The notes below the pieces were generated by a model. That model made no database searches, had not been told where the DNA came from, and saw only the letters and a list, made by a program, of their open reading frames with translations. A stretch of 64,000 nucleotides of DNA from Warburgia ugandensis. Taxonomy: Eukaryota; Streptophyta; Magnoliopsida; Canellales; Canellaceae. Positions within the stretch are counted from its first letter, which is position 1. Every line of letters starts with the position of its first letter. Where the stretch lies: contig CP141137.1 of the NCBI GenBank assembly GCA_035236585.1, forward strand, positions 7,952,327 through 8,016,326, given 5' to 3'. The position numbers and the translations under genes are program-made. Positions 44,834-56,728 of this stretch are shown piece after piece.

Positions 44834-46817
44834 CAAAAGGATATCTCAACTGAAGAACCATACATCCTAGTGGGCCTAGGTTAGATTGCACCTATAATCA
44901 GAAGAGACTAGAGAGGCTCAAAGTGGTTCATGGTGGCACGAAAACAAAGTGAGAACTAATGCGCACAAGTGCACTTTCATACTCATGGTCATACTCACAC
45001 TTGATGGGGGACTAAACATTTGTATTGTTTTCAAAAGTCAAGTAGTAAAGGACAAATGAGTTTAAACTCAAACGAAATTTGAGTTTTTATCTAGTTTAAC
45101 TAGAAAAACATAAAATTTCATAAATACCATTTTGTTTCAAAACTATCTCACATAAATGCAAACATATATATTGTGAATTGTTTTATTTACAAAATTTCAA
45201 CAATTTCCATAACCAAGTTTACGTTTTGGACGCGAGAATAGGAACTAAGTAAACCTCTGGATATAATTGATGGCCATGTATTTTGCAATAGCAAAAGGAG
45301 TGGTTTTGGAATGGGTAGCAGGAATGGAGAAAGTACATGGTGGATGAATGAGATGAGAAAACACTGGTGGTTGTTGAAATGGTTAGAGGAAAGTAAAGAA
45401 CCCAAGAGAGGCAAACCCTAAGCTGAAAGAATGGGAGAACAAAAGAGAAGGAAACCTTAGTATCCGATTGTGGGTGATTTTAACACCAGAATAAAATTCT
45501 ATTACATCAAACCATTTGAGAGGGCTGTGAGTACATCTATAAGTTGAAGAGGAATGCTGGGATAAACAAGCCCGTATGGTGCTCGCGACGGTGGAGACAA
45601 GAAGGGAAAAAGGCGTGGGTGGAATGATATATCTGCTTTGTCGGTTGTCATAAAAATAGTCCGTTTCTTCTTCAACTTTCACTGCCCATCCTTCTCTTCT
45701 AGTTTCCGGTGGCATCTGGCGGGTTTGGGATCGCCTGAGATTTGTTTTCCTTGATCTTGAACCCCTTTTCCCATCTTAAAAATTGCCTAAAATTGAAAAA
45801 TCTGCCGCAAGTCTTTATATTTGAGAAATCCAGATCTGAGAAGTGAAGCAAGGGAGCGTCATTTGTAATCTTGGGAGGTACAGTCACCACATTTGAAGTA
45901 TTTTCCATTCTTTCTTCCTCCTCCTCTCATTCTCCTTCTGCCCATATTGCATAGTTGTATGCAATAGAGCGAAAGACATCACCCGACGTTTCTACACGAA
46001 CGACCCAACTTTTCCTCCAAGACATGCTTTACGAGTCCTTTGCTTCCTTCGGCTTCATCACATTGCACCGTCTTGCCTGATGCCACCTTTGGCTTCAGCT
46101 CGATCATTATTCAATCTTGTAGATTGAGATTTGTAGAATCTCAAACATATGAGCCTCAAAGACGCTTAAAAAGACTCTCGGGAGAAGCTTCTTTTTACTT
46201 AGGATAGCCATGCTCTTTGGAAGATCTACGCAGTTCATTAAATTGGCCTCCCTTAAGATTATTTATCACCAAAAATCACGTACACTGGATAATCTTAGGC
46301 TTTGTTTCCATGATGTTAAAAGTCCCAACCATTGATTACTTTAAACTGAGAAAAATTGGTGCTTAAAATTATCCGTCTGGCGTGATTGTTTCACATCAGA
46401 CCAAAGAAAAAGGTTCGGCAAACAAGATGTATGGTTTTCTTCTGAAAAAGCTCCGGGTCTGGCCATCGCACTAGATTCCGACCGATTCCACTTACCCAGA
46501 TTTCTCCGACCTATTGCCTTGGTCTTTTCAGCAGGCTTTCATGGTGGTCTTGGCAAAAGCCCCGGGAAGGGTATTATCAGCTGGAGGCTTCACTGATTTA
46601 AAAGATCATGTACTGTGAAAAAGGCACCGATGCAACCAAAAACTAGAAGAGAAGGATGGGCAGGTGAAAGATGAAGAAGAAATGGGTTACTTCGCCTGGT
46701 GTCGGCACCATCCTACCATTCCTCCTAAGTTGAGTATGTATAAATATAGATATAAGTAGGCCAAGTAATCACTAATAATCACTATGAATAGCGTCTATTG
46801 CATCAGATGCTCATGAG
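44834..46817. other. Intergenic, no gene identified
   Basis: Minus-strand frames at 45383-45715 and 45699-45908 have no recognisable domain. An inverted pair of about 60 bases lies at 45656-45715 and 46625-46695. Confidence 0.45.
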
Positions 46818-46822
46818 CGTCT

Positions 46823-47173
46823 TGTTAGGATGAAGGTTCAAAATAAAACATTCACACAAAGAGAGAAACCAGATTTACGTGGTTTAGGCCAGTTTTGCCT
46901 ACACCTACAGGAAGAGGGAGAGAGTAACTTTATTAAGAGGAGGGAAAATAGAATGACTACAACATTGTCTCTGGCTCGAATTTATATAAGTACAGAAAAT
47001 CAGAATTCCTGATTTTCATCAATTCTGCTCTTAATTATAGATCGTAATATTTTCAGAGTTTCCAAACCGGTTTTTGGTCAATCCTGATTGATTCTGATGA
47101 CCTTTTATTTTTATTTTTGGCAGGTCTGATCCAGTCAGTCCACCGGCTTCCATAATGGGGATGGATCTTATCA
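46823..47173 (+). mobile_element. Solo LTR, 351 bp (copia-like)
   Basis: It begins TGTTAGGATGAAGG and ends GGATCTTATCA, flanked by the exact 5-bp duplication CGTCT (46818-46822 and 47174-47178). It contains CAGATTTACGTGGTTTAGGC, a phrase common in plant copia LTRs. No second LTR or internal domain is nearby, so it is a solo LTR. Confidence 0.85.
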
Positions 47174-47178
47174 CGTCT

Positions 47179-48092
47179 ACTCCTTAAACAGTGCAGGACT
47201 ACTACTTTTCAAGCTGAAATTGCATTACATGTTTCGTATGACTTTCTGTTTTCTGGAGGGCCATTTTAGAACTACCATGAGAGTAAAAGCCCTTCAAATT
47301 TCGTCAGTAGCAGTATAATCAAAGCCTCTCAGAGGATAAAGCATGTCCCACAAAAATCTCCACTAAATGATATTAACCCTTCAAAGTATGGTCCAAAGCA
47401 ATGGACAGCACAATCAATAGAGAGTTAAAAATGCAGATCCTGTCAATGAAATTGATGCTGCTGATTTTTCACATATAGCCTCAACAATTACAATGAGCTC
47501 CAAGGGATAAATTTAAGTTTTCTAGACATGACAGGTGATTGTCGCCAACCCCTTCATTTGTCACAAGTGATGGTTCCAATCAGTTTTTAGCCAAAGTGGC
47601 AATTTGGATCAGAATTGAGGTGGGTGAGATATTAGCTTGGATATCGCAGTGTGAATAAACACGTAAAGAGATGGTTATGTACTTTGATTATAGAAAGCCA
47701 ACAGAGATTTGAAGCGTGCTTGGAGAAAAGAGGAATATCAGGACTAGATCTTAAGACAGTGACCTCTTTGCTTCCACCATCATGAAGACGTTTCTTGGGC
47801 GTCACTCTTGCTCATATTTTGGGCCACATCTTAGGTAGGCCGTACACCAAAAGGATTCTCTGTAGTGACGTTGACCACTATTCTTCTGTAGATAAAATAG
47901 GAGGTTTAAGGAGGTTGGCAAACCACTACTTAAATCTTAATCCATTGGGGAAGATTTTTGGAGAAGTTCTCTAACCAAAACAACTTTTTAGAATCCTGGG
48001 ACAGTTTGGAAGATTTTTCTCTTTTTCTTTGTTTGGTAGTTACACTTACTGGCCAAGAATTACAAGCTGCACTTTTCGGGCTGATAAGTAGA
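47179..48092. other. Intergenic, no gene seen
   Basis: No coding or transposon signature was recognised. Confidence 0.45.
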
Positions 48093-48270
48093 AGGAGAGT
48101 TTTGGTACAATGGTTGAGTGGTTGCCATGTGACTTGGAGGTCACGGGTTCGAGGTATGAAAATAGCTTCTTGCAAAATACAAGGCAAGGCTCTATATTAT
48201 AAGCCCTTTGTGGTCCGCCCCTTCCCCGAACTCTGCATATGCAGGAGCTTCATGCACCCAACTACCTTCT
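48093..48270 (+). mobile_element. Au SINE copy 10
   Basis: GAGAGTTTTGGTACAATGG, GGAGGTCACGGGTTCGAGG (a good box B) and GCAGGAGCTTCATGCACCCA mark head, middle and tail. The terminal CTGCCC is changed. No clear duplication is visible. Confidence 0.86.
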
Positions 48271-48685
48271 AACCATGCATCTATTGCCACCGGTGAGAAG
48301 AGAGGAACAGGATAAGTAGACGGAAGAGAAGAAAATAAGCCCAAGAATATGAGAACAATATATGGGCAGGTCATTCCACCACGAATAACAACAACCAATG
48401 CCACTACCAACCTCCCTTGCGTTAATGGCCTCTCCACGCTTATACTTCTTATTTTAGTTGCCGAGAAGCATGTCAGTTCAGTATAATGAGCCTCATCTAT
48501 GATTGTCCTACCTACGGTCGATCATGATGCTTGCGAGCTACAAAAATCAAATGAATGGTTTGGATCGGGCACACCATACTATGAGATAGCGGCTTACACT
48601 GGGCATTCCTCATCTCCAATTAATTTCTTCATTTTGTCCTCTTCTTACTCTTTGTTCTTTTTTGTCTTAGGCATAGCAAGGAAGA

Positions 48686-48845
48686 GGAACCTTGGTGCAA
48701 CACTAAAGTTATCGTTATGTGACCTTAAGGTCATGGGTTCAAGACGTAGAAACAGTCTTTTGCAAAGATGCAAGGTAAGGCTGCACACTATAGACCCTTG
48801 TAGTCTGCCTCTTCCCCAGATCCTGCATAGGTGGAAGCTCCGGGC
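48686..48845 (+). mobile_element. Au SINE copy 11, 3' end lost
   Basis: It begins GGAACCTTGGTGCAACAC, has AAGGTCATGGGTTCAAGACG, and stops after TGCATAGGTGGAAGCTCCGG. The terminal GCTGCCC part is missing. Confidence 0.85.
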
Positions 48846-49393
48846 GAGTGAGTAGGCTCAAGTACATGTTTGCTAGTATTTGAGGTATCACTGTTTACTT
48901 GAGAAACCATATTCTTATCTTGTTGACATTGAGCAAAACCTGGCCTCGTTTCTCTAGTGCATCGATGATCTGCTTTCTGTTATCCTATGTATCTTGGATG
49001 TGGACCCTTATAGACCATAAGAAAATGACAGAACACCAGTTCTTATTTATTCCTCTTTGCACCAGAAATCAATACAGACCGCACCTGGAACAGATATTGA
49101 ACGATGCACGCGCTTTAGAGAACGAAATTAAGCCGTCAAGATGGTGATATGTAGAGCTTTGGCACATATGCATTGTAAGTGGCCAGCCCATCGCTTTGGA
49201 CGTGGTTTTATGTTGTGTGTGAGTTTACCTCCAAGAAAAGAGCACAAAGTGGTACTCAGGAGCGAGGAGGAGAAACGACAAAACTCTTGCCAACTCTTTG
49301 CTAGCTCTGCATTATACATGTAAAGTTCCTACAATCTCGTATTTTTCCTTTTCAGTTTTGTGAAAAGACAAGGGCCATTTTTCTATTCTATTG
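48846..49393. other. Intergenic, no gene seen
   Basis: Short frames are present on both strands without recognisable products. Confidence 0.4.
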
Positions 49394-49401
49394 TTCCAAG
49401 A

Positions 49402-50019
49402 AAGGGATGGCAATGGGTTGGGTCGGGCCAGACTTTTGGCCTACCCTAATCCTAACCTTGGCTTTGATTCTTTTCTCTTGCCACTGTCCGAACTTTAGCT
49501 GTAGTTGGGTTAAAGAATTTTTGACCCTAAATCTGCTTAATTAGATGAAAATTTTCTGCCATTAGCCTTGCTCCTTAAGAGGTTCTTTGTCAGGTTCCCT
49601 AATTGACCTTAGCTTTCTACAATATTCAAATACATTTTCTAAACACAGTATCATGTACTTTTACAAAGTTTAAAACTAGTTTCCAAACCTATACTGTAAT
49701 GTAGTTTTACATCAAGGCTTTGGAGTTTTAATCAAGTTTTGTTTACCGTAAAGCAACAGTTACTATAATATCCTCAAATTTATAGTTTAAAAGATTTTCA
49801 TATGAGGGTATTTTCATCATTTGAAATAAATTGCATAAGTTGCTTGGTTCATTAGTATTTTCATCACTGATCCTAGCCCGACCTTAGCTGTCCTCGGATC
49901 GTAGACTCTTTGTCCGAAGCCCTAGTCCTGCTCAGGTCCAAAATATTCTGCCACTAACCCCATTATTATGGGTCATTAGGGTCAGGTTCTCTTAATTGAC
50001 TTGATACGTTGCCATCGTA
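49402..50019. mobile_element. Small hAT-like non-autonomous element
   Basis: The left end AAGGGATGGCAATGGGTTGG followed by GTCGGGCC is typical of plant hAT termini. The right end read on the minus strand is TACGATGGCAACG. The 8-bp flanks TTCCAAGA (49394-49401) and TTCTAAGA (50020-50027) differ at one base. Subterminal GGGTC/GACCC-type motifs occur at both ends. No transposase is present. It is about 618 bp and decayed. Confidence 0.6.
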
Positions 50020-50027
50020 TTCTAAGA

Positions 50028-50661
50028 GACCAAAGAACTAATCGATCTGTTTAGACCACGATTCTTGATCTAGTCCTCAAACAATAATTTCTCGAATATT
50101 AGTTGCAGAACCGTAATATTTCTTTTTTTAGTCATAACCGTAGTGATTCTTGGAGAAACTATTCAAAGGGGGTGCTGCTATTAAAAAGACAGTGCACTGT
50201 GGATTTCCCCATTAAAAAGTGGATTACAGATATCAGGCTCCTATTTTTATAGTTTAAGCTATAGGGGAAGTACACTTGGTGGATTAAGCCGCCGTTGTAC
50301 TTCTCTCCCTCTCTCTATAAAGAAATTATGGACAGAAAATTTTGGGATTTGTACAGTGATAAACATAACCACTAGTGCATGGTCGAACGCTTTAAATTAA
50401 ATTGATAACATGCTGATTTATGAACATGTACACATCAGCATCCCAAAAGCTAGCATCAAAGTACACGTCTCCCACTCATATTTGCTCCGAAGATGCCAAG
50501 ACAACGAGAATATACGCAATTTATTTTCTTATTCATGAAACCCATCAAGGAAAGTACATAAACCAACTGGAGCAAACTCCTCTCCCGCTCTCTAAAACAC
50601 AACTGTAGTAACGGATTATAACTTTTTAAATGCTTATCAAGATAAAAGTCTTACTGGAGTA
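50028..50661. other. Spacer downstream of the aspartic protease gene
   Basis: The 3' untranslated region of the minus-strand protease gene should lie in the right part. No other gene is seen. Confidence 0.45.
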
Positions 50662-52098
50662 CTAGCCTTGCTTTTCATGTAGTCCATGAGAAACTGCAGA
50701 AGCAGCACAGTCCATGGGCTGAAATCCAATTCTCTCCTTCTCCAAGTCATAAACAACCTGTACATTCTGCTGTTGGAAGTTCCCGAAAACTGCAGCAGGC
50801 CCATAATCGGCATCGTCCATGCTCTGGAACAAGAAGCACTTCACCACATAGGAATTATTTGGAGCACTCATGGCATAGAAGTAGTTATCCTTAGGCAAAA
50901 GTAGAGTTGTATTGCTCAGAAAACGGAAACTGATTGAAGGAAGGTCATCGGTATTGGAGTTGTTCAAACATGGAACCTTGTAACAAAGATCAAACCCGGT
51001 TCGGCTCTCAAACTCGAGTGATCGTGCATAAGTTATTCTTGATCTTAACGCCGAAAGAAGCTGGGAGTAAAGTGGCTCTGGAAGGTGAGTGTATGTCGTG
51101 CCGGAGTCGATTAGCATCCCACCGTTACCTTGTTCATCAAAAGTTCTTAAACTCAGTGGCACTTCAATAAGGCTACTATTGCCGACAGAGATACCCTCTA
51201 GACCAATGTAATAGGAACTTTTGTACACTGCACTCTTCAACAAGGGTGTATATTGCAAACGTGCATTCATTGAAATTGCAAGACCCCCGACAACCAAAGG
51301 GCTGGATATGTTAGGGTTGTTTGCAAACTTGAAGCCCAAGAAACAATGGGAGAAGCCTTTTTGGAGGAATCCAAGTTGTGAAGGAAGAGAGAGTACACCT
51401 TTACCAAACCCTACAATGCCCATGGGCTCTCTATATGTGGATCCTACGCATCCAAAACTAAAGTTTGTGATCTCCCTGGTAGCATTAGGAACAGTCCCAT
51501 GGACTCTCAAGGTGTCCCTAGTCAAGGTCCCAATGACAATCCCTCCTGCACCATAAGTATAGGAGAAAGATGGGCAGGGTCTAGGACACGTTCCTTTCAG
51601 AAGTGTACTCAATGAGCAACCAGCTACAGTACAAGGATCATAAGAGTTATCTGAGCTATGGATATCCACACAGTAAGAGCTAGTGCAAAGGTCTCTAAGC
51701 GATGAAGAGGAGTAAGTAGGAGAATAAGAAGCCATCAATTTGTAGTTTCTGTAGTCATCACATTCCATGCAATCAAAAGTGAGGTTCCCACAAGGAACCC
51801 ATGTAAGATCACTTCCAGTATCCATATAAACCTGGATCACTTGCTGGGGAGTCCCTAAATTCAAAGAAATCAGGTACCCGTCTCTAAATTCTCTAAGTGG
51901 CTCTAACATGTCTGGCACTTGTTGTGGTTTTGAACCATGTGATAGGCTGGGAGGTGAGGAGAAGGTTCTAGAATGGGTTAGACCCAAGACGAGGGACTCA
52001 GTTTTCTCATCCTTTGCATGGGTTTGACTGAAGAAGATGGCGATTACAAGAAGAATGGAGAGAGAGCTACTGATGGTGCTGGTGGTGATGGGTAGCAT
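50662..52098 (-). CDS. Aspartic protease, A1 family, nepenthesin-like (secreted)
   Basis: An intact intronless frame encodes 478 residues. The N-terminus has a hydrophobic signal peptide (ISSSLSILLVIAIFFSQTHA, ending near residue 28), so the protein enters the secretory pathway. Two catalytic motifs are complete: DTGS (93-96, in YMDTGSDLTW) and DSGT (331-334, in LIDSGTTYTHLP). YLISLNLGTPQQ (75-86) starts the N-lobe, and VFGNFQQQNVQVVYDLEKER (437-456) near the C-terminus is the conserved nepenthesin-like block. The cysteine-rich insert after the first aspartate (residues 103-175) marks the plant nepenthesin-like class rather than the vacuolar phytepsin class with a saposin insert. It resembles Arabidopsis At4g16563-type proteases. 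Several N-X-S/T sites suggest glycosylation. It probably cleaves extracellular or secretory-pathway proteins; the substrate is unknown. Confidence 0.96.
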   Translation of the reverse strand: MLPITTSTISSSLSILLVIAIFFSQTHAKDEKTESLVLGLTHSRTFSSPPSLSHGSKPQQVPDMLEPLREFRDGYLISLNLGTPQQVIQVYMDTGSDLTWVPCGNLTFDCMECDDYRNYKLMASYSPTYSSSSLRDLCTSSYCVDIHSSDNSYDPCTVAGCSLSTLLKGTCPRPCPSFSYTYGAGGIVIGTLTRDTLRVHGTVPNATREITNFSFGCVGSTYREPMGIVGFGKGVLSLPSQLGFLQKGFSHCFLGFKFANNPNISSPLVVGGLAISMNARLQYTPLLKSAVYKSSYYIGLEGISVGNSSLIEVPLSLRTFDEQGNGGMLIDSGTTYTHLPEPLYSQLLSALRSRITYARSLEFESRTGFDLCYKVPCLNNSNTDDLPSISFRFLSNTTLLLPKDNYFYAMSAPNNSYVVKCFLFQSMDDADYGPAAVFGNFQQQNVQVVYDLEKERIGFQPMDCAASAVSHGLHEKQG

Positions 52099-52157
52099 TT
52101 TGCTTTGTATATCTGTTGAGGGAAGATGCAGATGTTGTGGGCTAGGGATGGAGACTC

Positions 52158-52167
52158 TATATATAAT
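52158..52167 (-). promoter_or_regulatory. TATA box of the aspartic protease gene
   Basis: TTATATATAG on the minus strand about 60-70 bases before the start codon, leaving a short leader of about 30-35 bases. Confidence 0.7.
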
Positions 52168-52252
52168 GCTCTCAAATGATTGAGACGTTGATGGCAGTCT
52201 TCATTTGGTGGTCGGCCAACCAAATTACGAACTTTATTCCAGCATCTAAAAC

Positions 52253-52432
52253 AATGATTTGGCCTCACATTGTTGGTAATTGAAACAATCCACGTTTTGG
52301 ACCACGTCTCAGACAGGCCATTCGGAGGGCTATCTTCCTTGGATGATCTGAGTTTTCCTTTAGTTTTTTGAATGGTAATCTTGTTTTGTTGATGATTTGG
52401 CCTCATATTATTGGTGATCTGAACAATCCATT
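52253..52432. repeat. Diverged direct duplication upstream of the protease
   Basis: ATGATTTGGCCTCACATTGT near 52254 and ATGATTTGGCCTCATATTAT near 52392 each continue with TGGT and a GAACAATCCA-type end. The 40-base units are about 138 bases apart. Confidence 0.7.
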
Positions 52433-53520
52433 TGTTGGAGGTACAAAATGGTTTACCTCAGAAAGAGATAAATAAGCGTTAAACAAATCTTGCCACTCAC
52501 AGGGTACGGATTGTTGGCTGCATATGATTTTTGGGCACGCCCGATCTAAGATGGAAAGAAAGAGATGAATGGTTTGGATCACCAAACATGTGGGTGCGAG
52601 CTACTTCTCCAGTTAGACGCCAGAGAAAACTTGTACTTTTTGATTGACAGCCACCATTGGAAAGCTCATGATTGAGATGGTGATGGTTCTGTGAGTGGAG
52701 AAACTAGGGTTTATGCGGGCTGATAAAGACCACTAAGATGGGGAAGAAATGGATTACAGGTGCCGTACGAGCCGCTCACTTGCATGAGGGTGGAGATATC
52801 AAAAACAAGACAAATAAAAATGGTCCGATGCTTGTCAAGATTGGCAGGAATCTAGAAAAGAAGAGAAGACCGCCGCATGCAAAGAGGAAATTGTACGGAT
52901 TTTCCATTTTTAATACCTTCGAGCGTGGGTGCTTTCGTTTTTTGAACTTTCTAACTGTCTTTTGGGATGTACTTATTCGATAGTTGCACGTTTTAAGGAA
53001 CAGATGAGGGAATTTACCCATAATTTTTAACGTATATTATGCTGATTCGTATATATAACGGCAACTTGTAGTTTTTTGTGATTTGCGTGGGCCCTGAGGT
53101 CATTGGGAGAACTATAATCTGTTAGTTGCGATACAAAAGAAAGCTTAGCTTATAGCTAGAACTTGTTTTAGTGATTAAAAGTTAAAGAGAGAAAATGATT
53201 GCCTCTGCGAATTGCCATGTCTAACCCTAACTTAAGTTTCAGCAACCTTTTTGCTTTTGAGAAAGGGTTACATATGGGGAAGCTGTGCATGGCAAGCCTT
53301 GGCACCATTTAACATGGTTTCAAGACTGAAGCAACTCTACTTGATTGGCTTCACATGGCGTTGGATAAGTTTGGAAAATGTATAACAGCAAAGCATCTCG
53401 AGCTCGCAGAAATGGATGAAAGAACTTTGAAATGACTGCGTGTGAAACGCTATGGATGATAACTATTTTAAGAAGCCACGTGAATATGTGAAGTTCATGC
53501 CCATTAGATACTTTATCATA
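52433..53520. other. Intergenic, no gene seen
   Basis: Overlapping 81-codon frames on the two strands at 52738-53021 have no recognisable product. Confidence 0.45.
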
Positions 53521-53705
53521 TGTTTTCTCTTGTGATTTTTAACTTAAGAAAAATAGGATAAACTATGGGTGTAAATTTCAACTTATAAAAAAAAAAAAAA
53601 CTTGAGATAAATTGTTTTCTCTTGTGATTTTTAACTTAAGAAAAATAGGATAAACTATGGGTGTAAATTTCAACTTATAAAAAAAAAAAAAAACTTGAGA
53701 TAAAT
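53521..53705. repeat. Recent 92-bp tandem duplication
   Basis: The unit starting TGTTTTCTCTTGTGATTTTT at 53521 is repeated from 53613. The only difference I see is the length of the internal A run (14 versus 15). This near-identity implies a very young event. Confidence 0.95.
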
Positions 53706-55383
53706 TGTCTAGCGAGAATGAAATTTGGTACTTAGCCCATCTAAGCCATTCCCAACATGATCAATGGCTTAGATCTACAAGAAAAAGCAAGTTAGAGGTA
53801 AGCAAAATCGTACTTAGATTAATCCAAGTCCAAGTCACATTCGATTTAGCATTCATCTAAACGAACAAACAAAAAGTAAGCTACCTTCATTCGGAACATT
53901 TGTGGTGGAGTCGAAAGTAGGGTTGTCTATGGCATAGAAGAGATAATAAGAAACAAACCGAAAAAATTAGTCTGGTTCTAGTTAGATGCCAAAAGAACCA
54001 AATTAATTTTGTCTGGTTTCAAATTAGATGTTAAAAGAATAAAAAAAGATACAAAGAACCGGGAAAATGATGTAATATAATGCCCTTGTAATTTTATATT
54101 AAAATTTTGGTTAAACTAAGAATAATTGCCATTTTAGCTTTAAATCACCTAATTTGATTTTGAGACGCTTCCCTAAATATAAGTATTGAGAAAAAAGAAT
54201 GAGTTATAAAGCATTAAAATAGTTGCACCAAAGAGTTCAAGAATTAAACATTTGGGAAAAGGGTTCAAGGTTTGGAAGAAGTTAGGATGTTATAGATTTA
54301 TGATGCCAAGGTACAAAATACCTGGAAAAATTATATTTCAATTAATTAAAAAGAAACCCATATTAGTTGATTTTGAATTTGAAAATAAAGTTGAAGATGT
54401 TAAAATGAATATATATTATACTTATCTTAAAATGAAAACAATGAAATTTAAAGAGAAGATTCTGTCCTACAAGGCTAAGAGGTTTTACTTCGTGAAAGAA
54501 TTTGTTAGAAATAAATAGTGAAGATAGTAAAATCTATTGATCTTGACAAAATTCTAGAAAGACTGAACCAAGTTGCAATAATCCAAACAAAATATGGATT
54601 TATAAATATGATTTTTAATAGAAAATATCAAATATTTCTAAAACTTAATGAAAAGTCAATGTAAAATGCATTGCGTACACCCCAAGCTTTGATAAGAAAA
54701 AAGAAAAGAAAAAGAAAAGAAAAACGCAAGGGAGAGAACAATAATCCAAGGATTTACATATTATTAGTCAAATAAAAAAGGTTAGATATCAAATTAATAA
54801 CAAAATAAGTAAAAGGGTTTGGACACCCTTAAAATGTGCCAAAAACTTGAATTAGATCTATTACACATGGAGCCTTTCTTCAAGATTTCTATCATGTTAG
54901 AAGACCATAATGAATGGTGAAGATGGTTTATGACTTAGAATGATGGAATCATGAAGAAAAGGAGAACAAATCATACAAAAATAGGGAGAATATTAAGTAA
55001 CTTGTGAATGCCTTGTTGTTTGTTTACATGTCTCATAGGAAGTACTTATAATGAGAAATTGGATCATACATAGTCATGATTAGAATCAGTTAAGGCCGTG
55101 AGGCATTGTTTTCTAATTTTTGTTTGAAATAAAAATCCTAGAAGAAGTTGGATGATTTTGATAGGATTTTAGTATACAGTGAGCTATTAATTAGCACTAT
55201 TTAGAAATTTTTAGGGCTGAAAAATAAAAAAATGAATCAAGGATAATAGGTTCTTGTAGATTTGAGCTAATGGTATGCGTTTGTAAATTTGAAGTTTATT
55301 ATGGTCTTTTTTATGCTTGCAAATGGCATAAGTGCAAATAATTGAAAGTTAATAGAATTTTAGTAAGAGCTATATTAAAAGAC

Positions 55384-55451
<68 letters not shown>

Positions 55452-56723
55452 AAGCCTATAAGTGGGCCTCTTGAATGTCCCATGTCCAAGCAAGGGGTAG
55501 CCAACGAGTGAATAGAAGTAAAATGTAAAGATGAAGGAAAATAGTAAGGAGCAGCAACTTTAAGTATTCAATAGAAAGTCTTATGTGTTAATATGACAAT
55601 TATAATATAAATAAAGAATTATATCACTATCGGTTTCTACCATTTGTGCTAAGAATAGCTGGTACAAAAAGAGAGAAAAAGTGAAAGCAAAACTTGAGAA
55701 ATATTTATGAAATGTGATGAGGTGCCCTGATATGAAAGAGTAGCATGTTTGTGAAATCTTACATGAATTAAATGAGAAAGTCAAAGCTTGAGAAGGCATG
55801 AGGCTATATTGATGTTGTATGGAACTTAATCTAGGGTAACCTGATAGTTAAGGTTGTACTGGACTGTATCAAAGCCAAATGTAATGGTACGTGCTGTACG
55901 GTTCCATGGCAATTTTGGGTCATTCTCAACCATAAGTGACGATTAAGGCCCTGCCAGACAATATATTGAAGGCAACCATCGTAGTTGAGGTACTACCTAA
56001 CCATTTATAAGTTTTTATAGGTAACGTTTTGCACATATTGAATGTTAACGGGCTCTTGTAATATAGGTCTATTAGCAGTAGCTAGGCGATAAACTGTTTG
56101 TGATGGGCAGTGGCAATGACATATGTCCCTTCTCAATTAAGTTGAAATTTTCCTTTCTTGTGTAAACATAGTAATGTCATATAGTCCATCTCAATTAGGG
56201 AAAACCTTTCCTTTTTTACGGAAACATTGTTTAAGAACAAAGTGAAAATTTTGAATCAGGACACCATTGTTATGAGAGAGCTTATGCCTCTTTGGTGTAC
56301 ATGAATGAGGTCAAGTGTATTTACTTCGCTTTTATCTAGAAGATCAAGTTCGGGGAGCCTGCCTCTGTGTAATTTTTCATATAGTGGTAGACCATGTCAG
56401 AAAATGTGCAAGGATTGGAATTCTAAGTTTAGAGCAAGCACTACTCAATATCATACATTAAAGAAAACGGAATGGCTCCAATTGGAGCATAAAGGAGGTG
56501 CAATAAGCTAGAAGAGTGGGATATAGTTTAGTGCGCCAGTCCCATCCTAATTCACTGACAGTCTTAGGGAGAATGCTAAGGATGTTTTTGTTGGATATTC
56601 TGCTTGACCGTTTCCTTACGGTTTGTAAATAGTGGAATAGTGATATTGTATATGCTGGTCATTGTAGAATTCATCCTTATGATTTGTAGAATTCATTCAA
56701 GATTTTTACAGCGTTTATGATGT
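53706..56723. other. AT-rich intergenic stretch
   Basis: No recognisable gene. A lysine-rich 88-codon frame at 54252-54518 reads as AT-rich non-coding sequence. A (GA)n run lies at 55389-55449. Confidence 0.45.
55389..55449. repeat. (GA)n microsatellite
   Basis: About 30 GA dinucleotides. Confidence 0.98.
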
Positions 56724-56728
56724 GCTCA

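Noticed and set aside
45383-45715. 110-codon minus-strand frame
   Set aside because: No recognisable domain, low-complexity serine and leucine content, and part of it belongs to an inverted repeat pair.
50686-51556. Plus-strand frames opposite the aspartic protease
   Set aside because: Antisense shadows of a clear minus-strand gene with complete catalytic motifs.
54252-54518. 88-codon lysine-rich frame
   Set aside because: Composition follows the local AT-rich sequence; no similarity recognised and no gene-like context.
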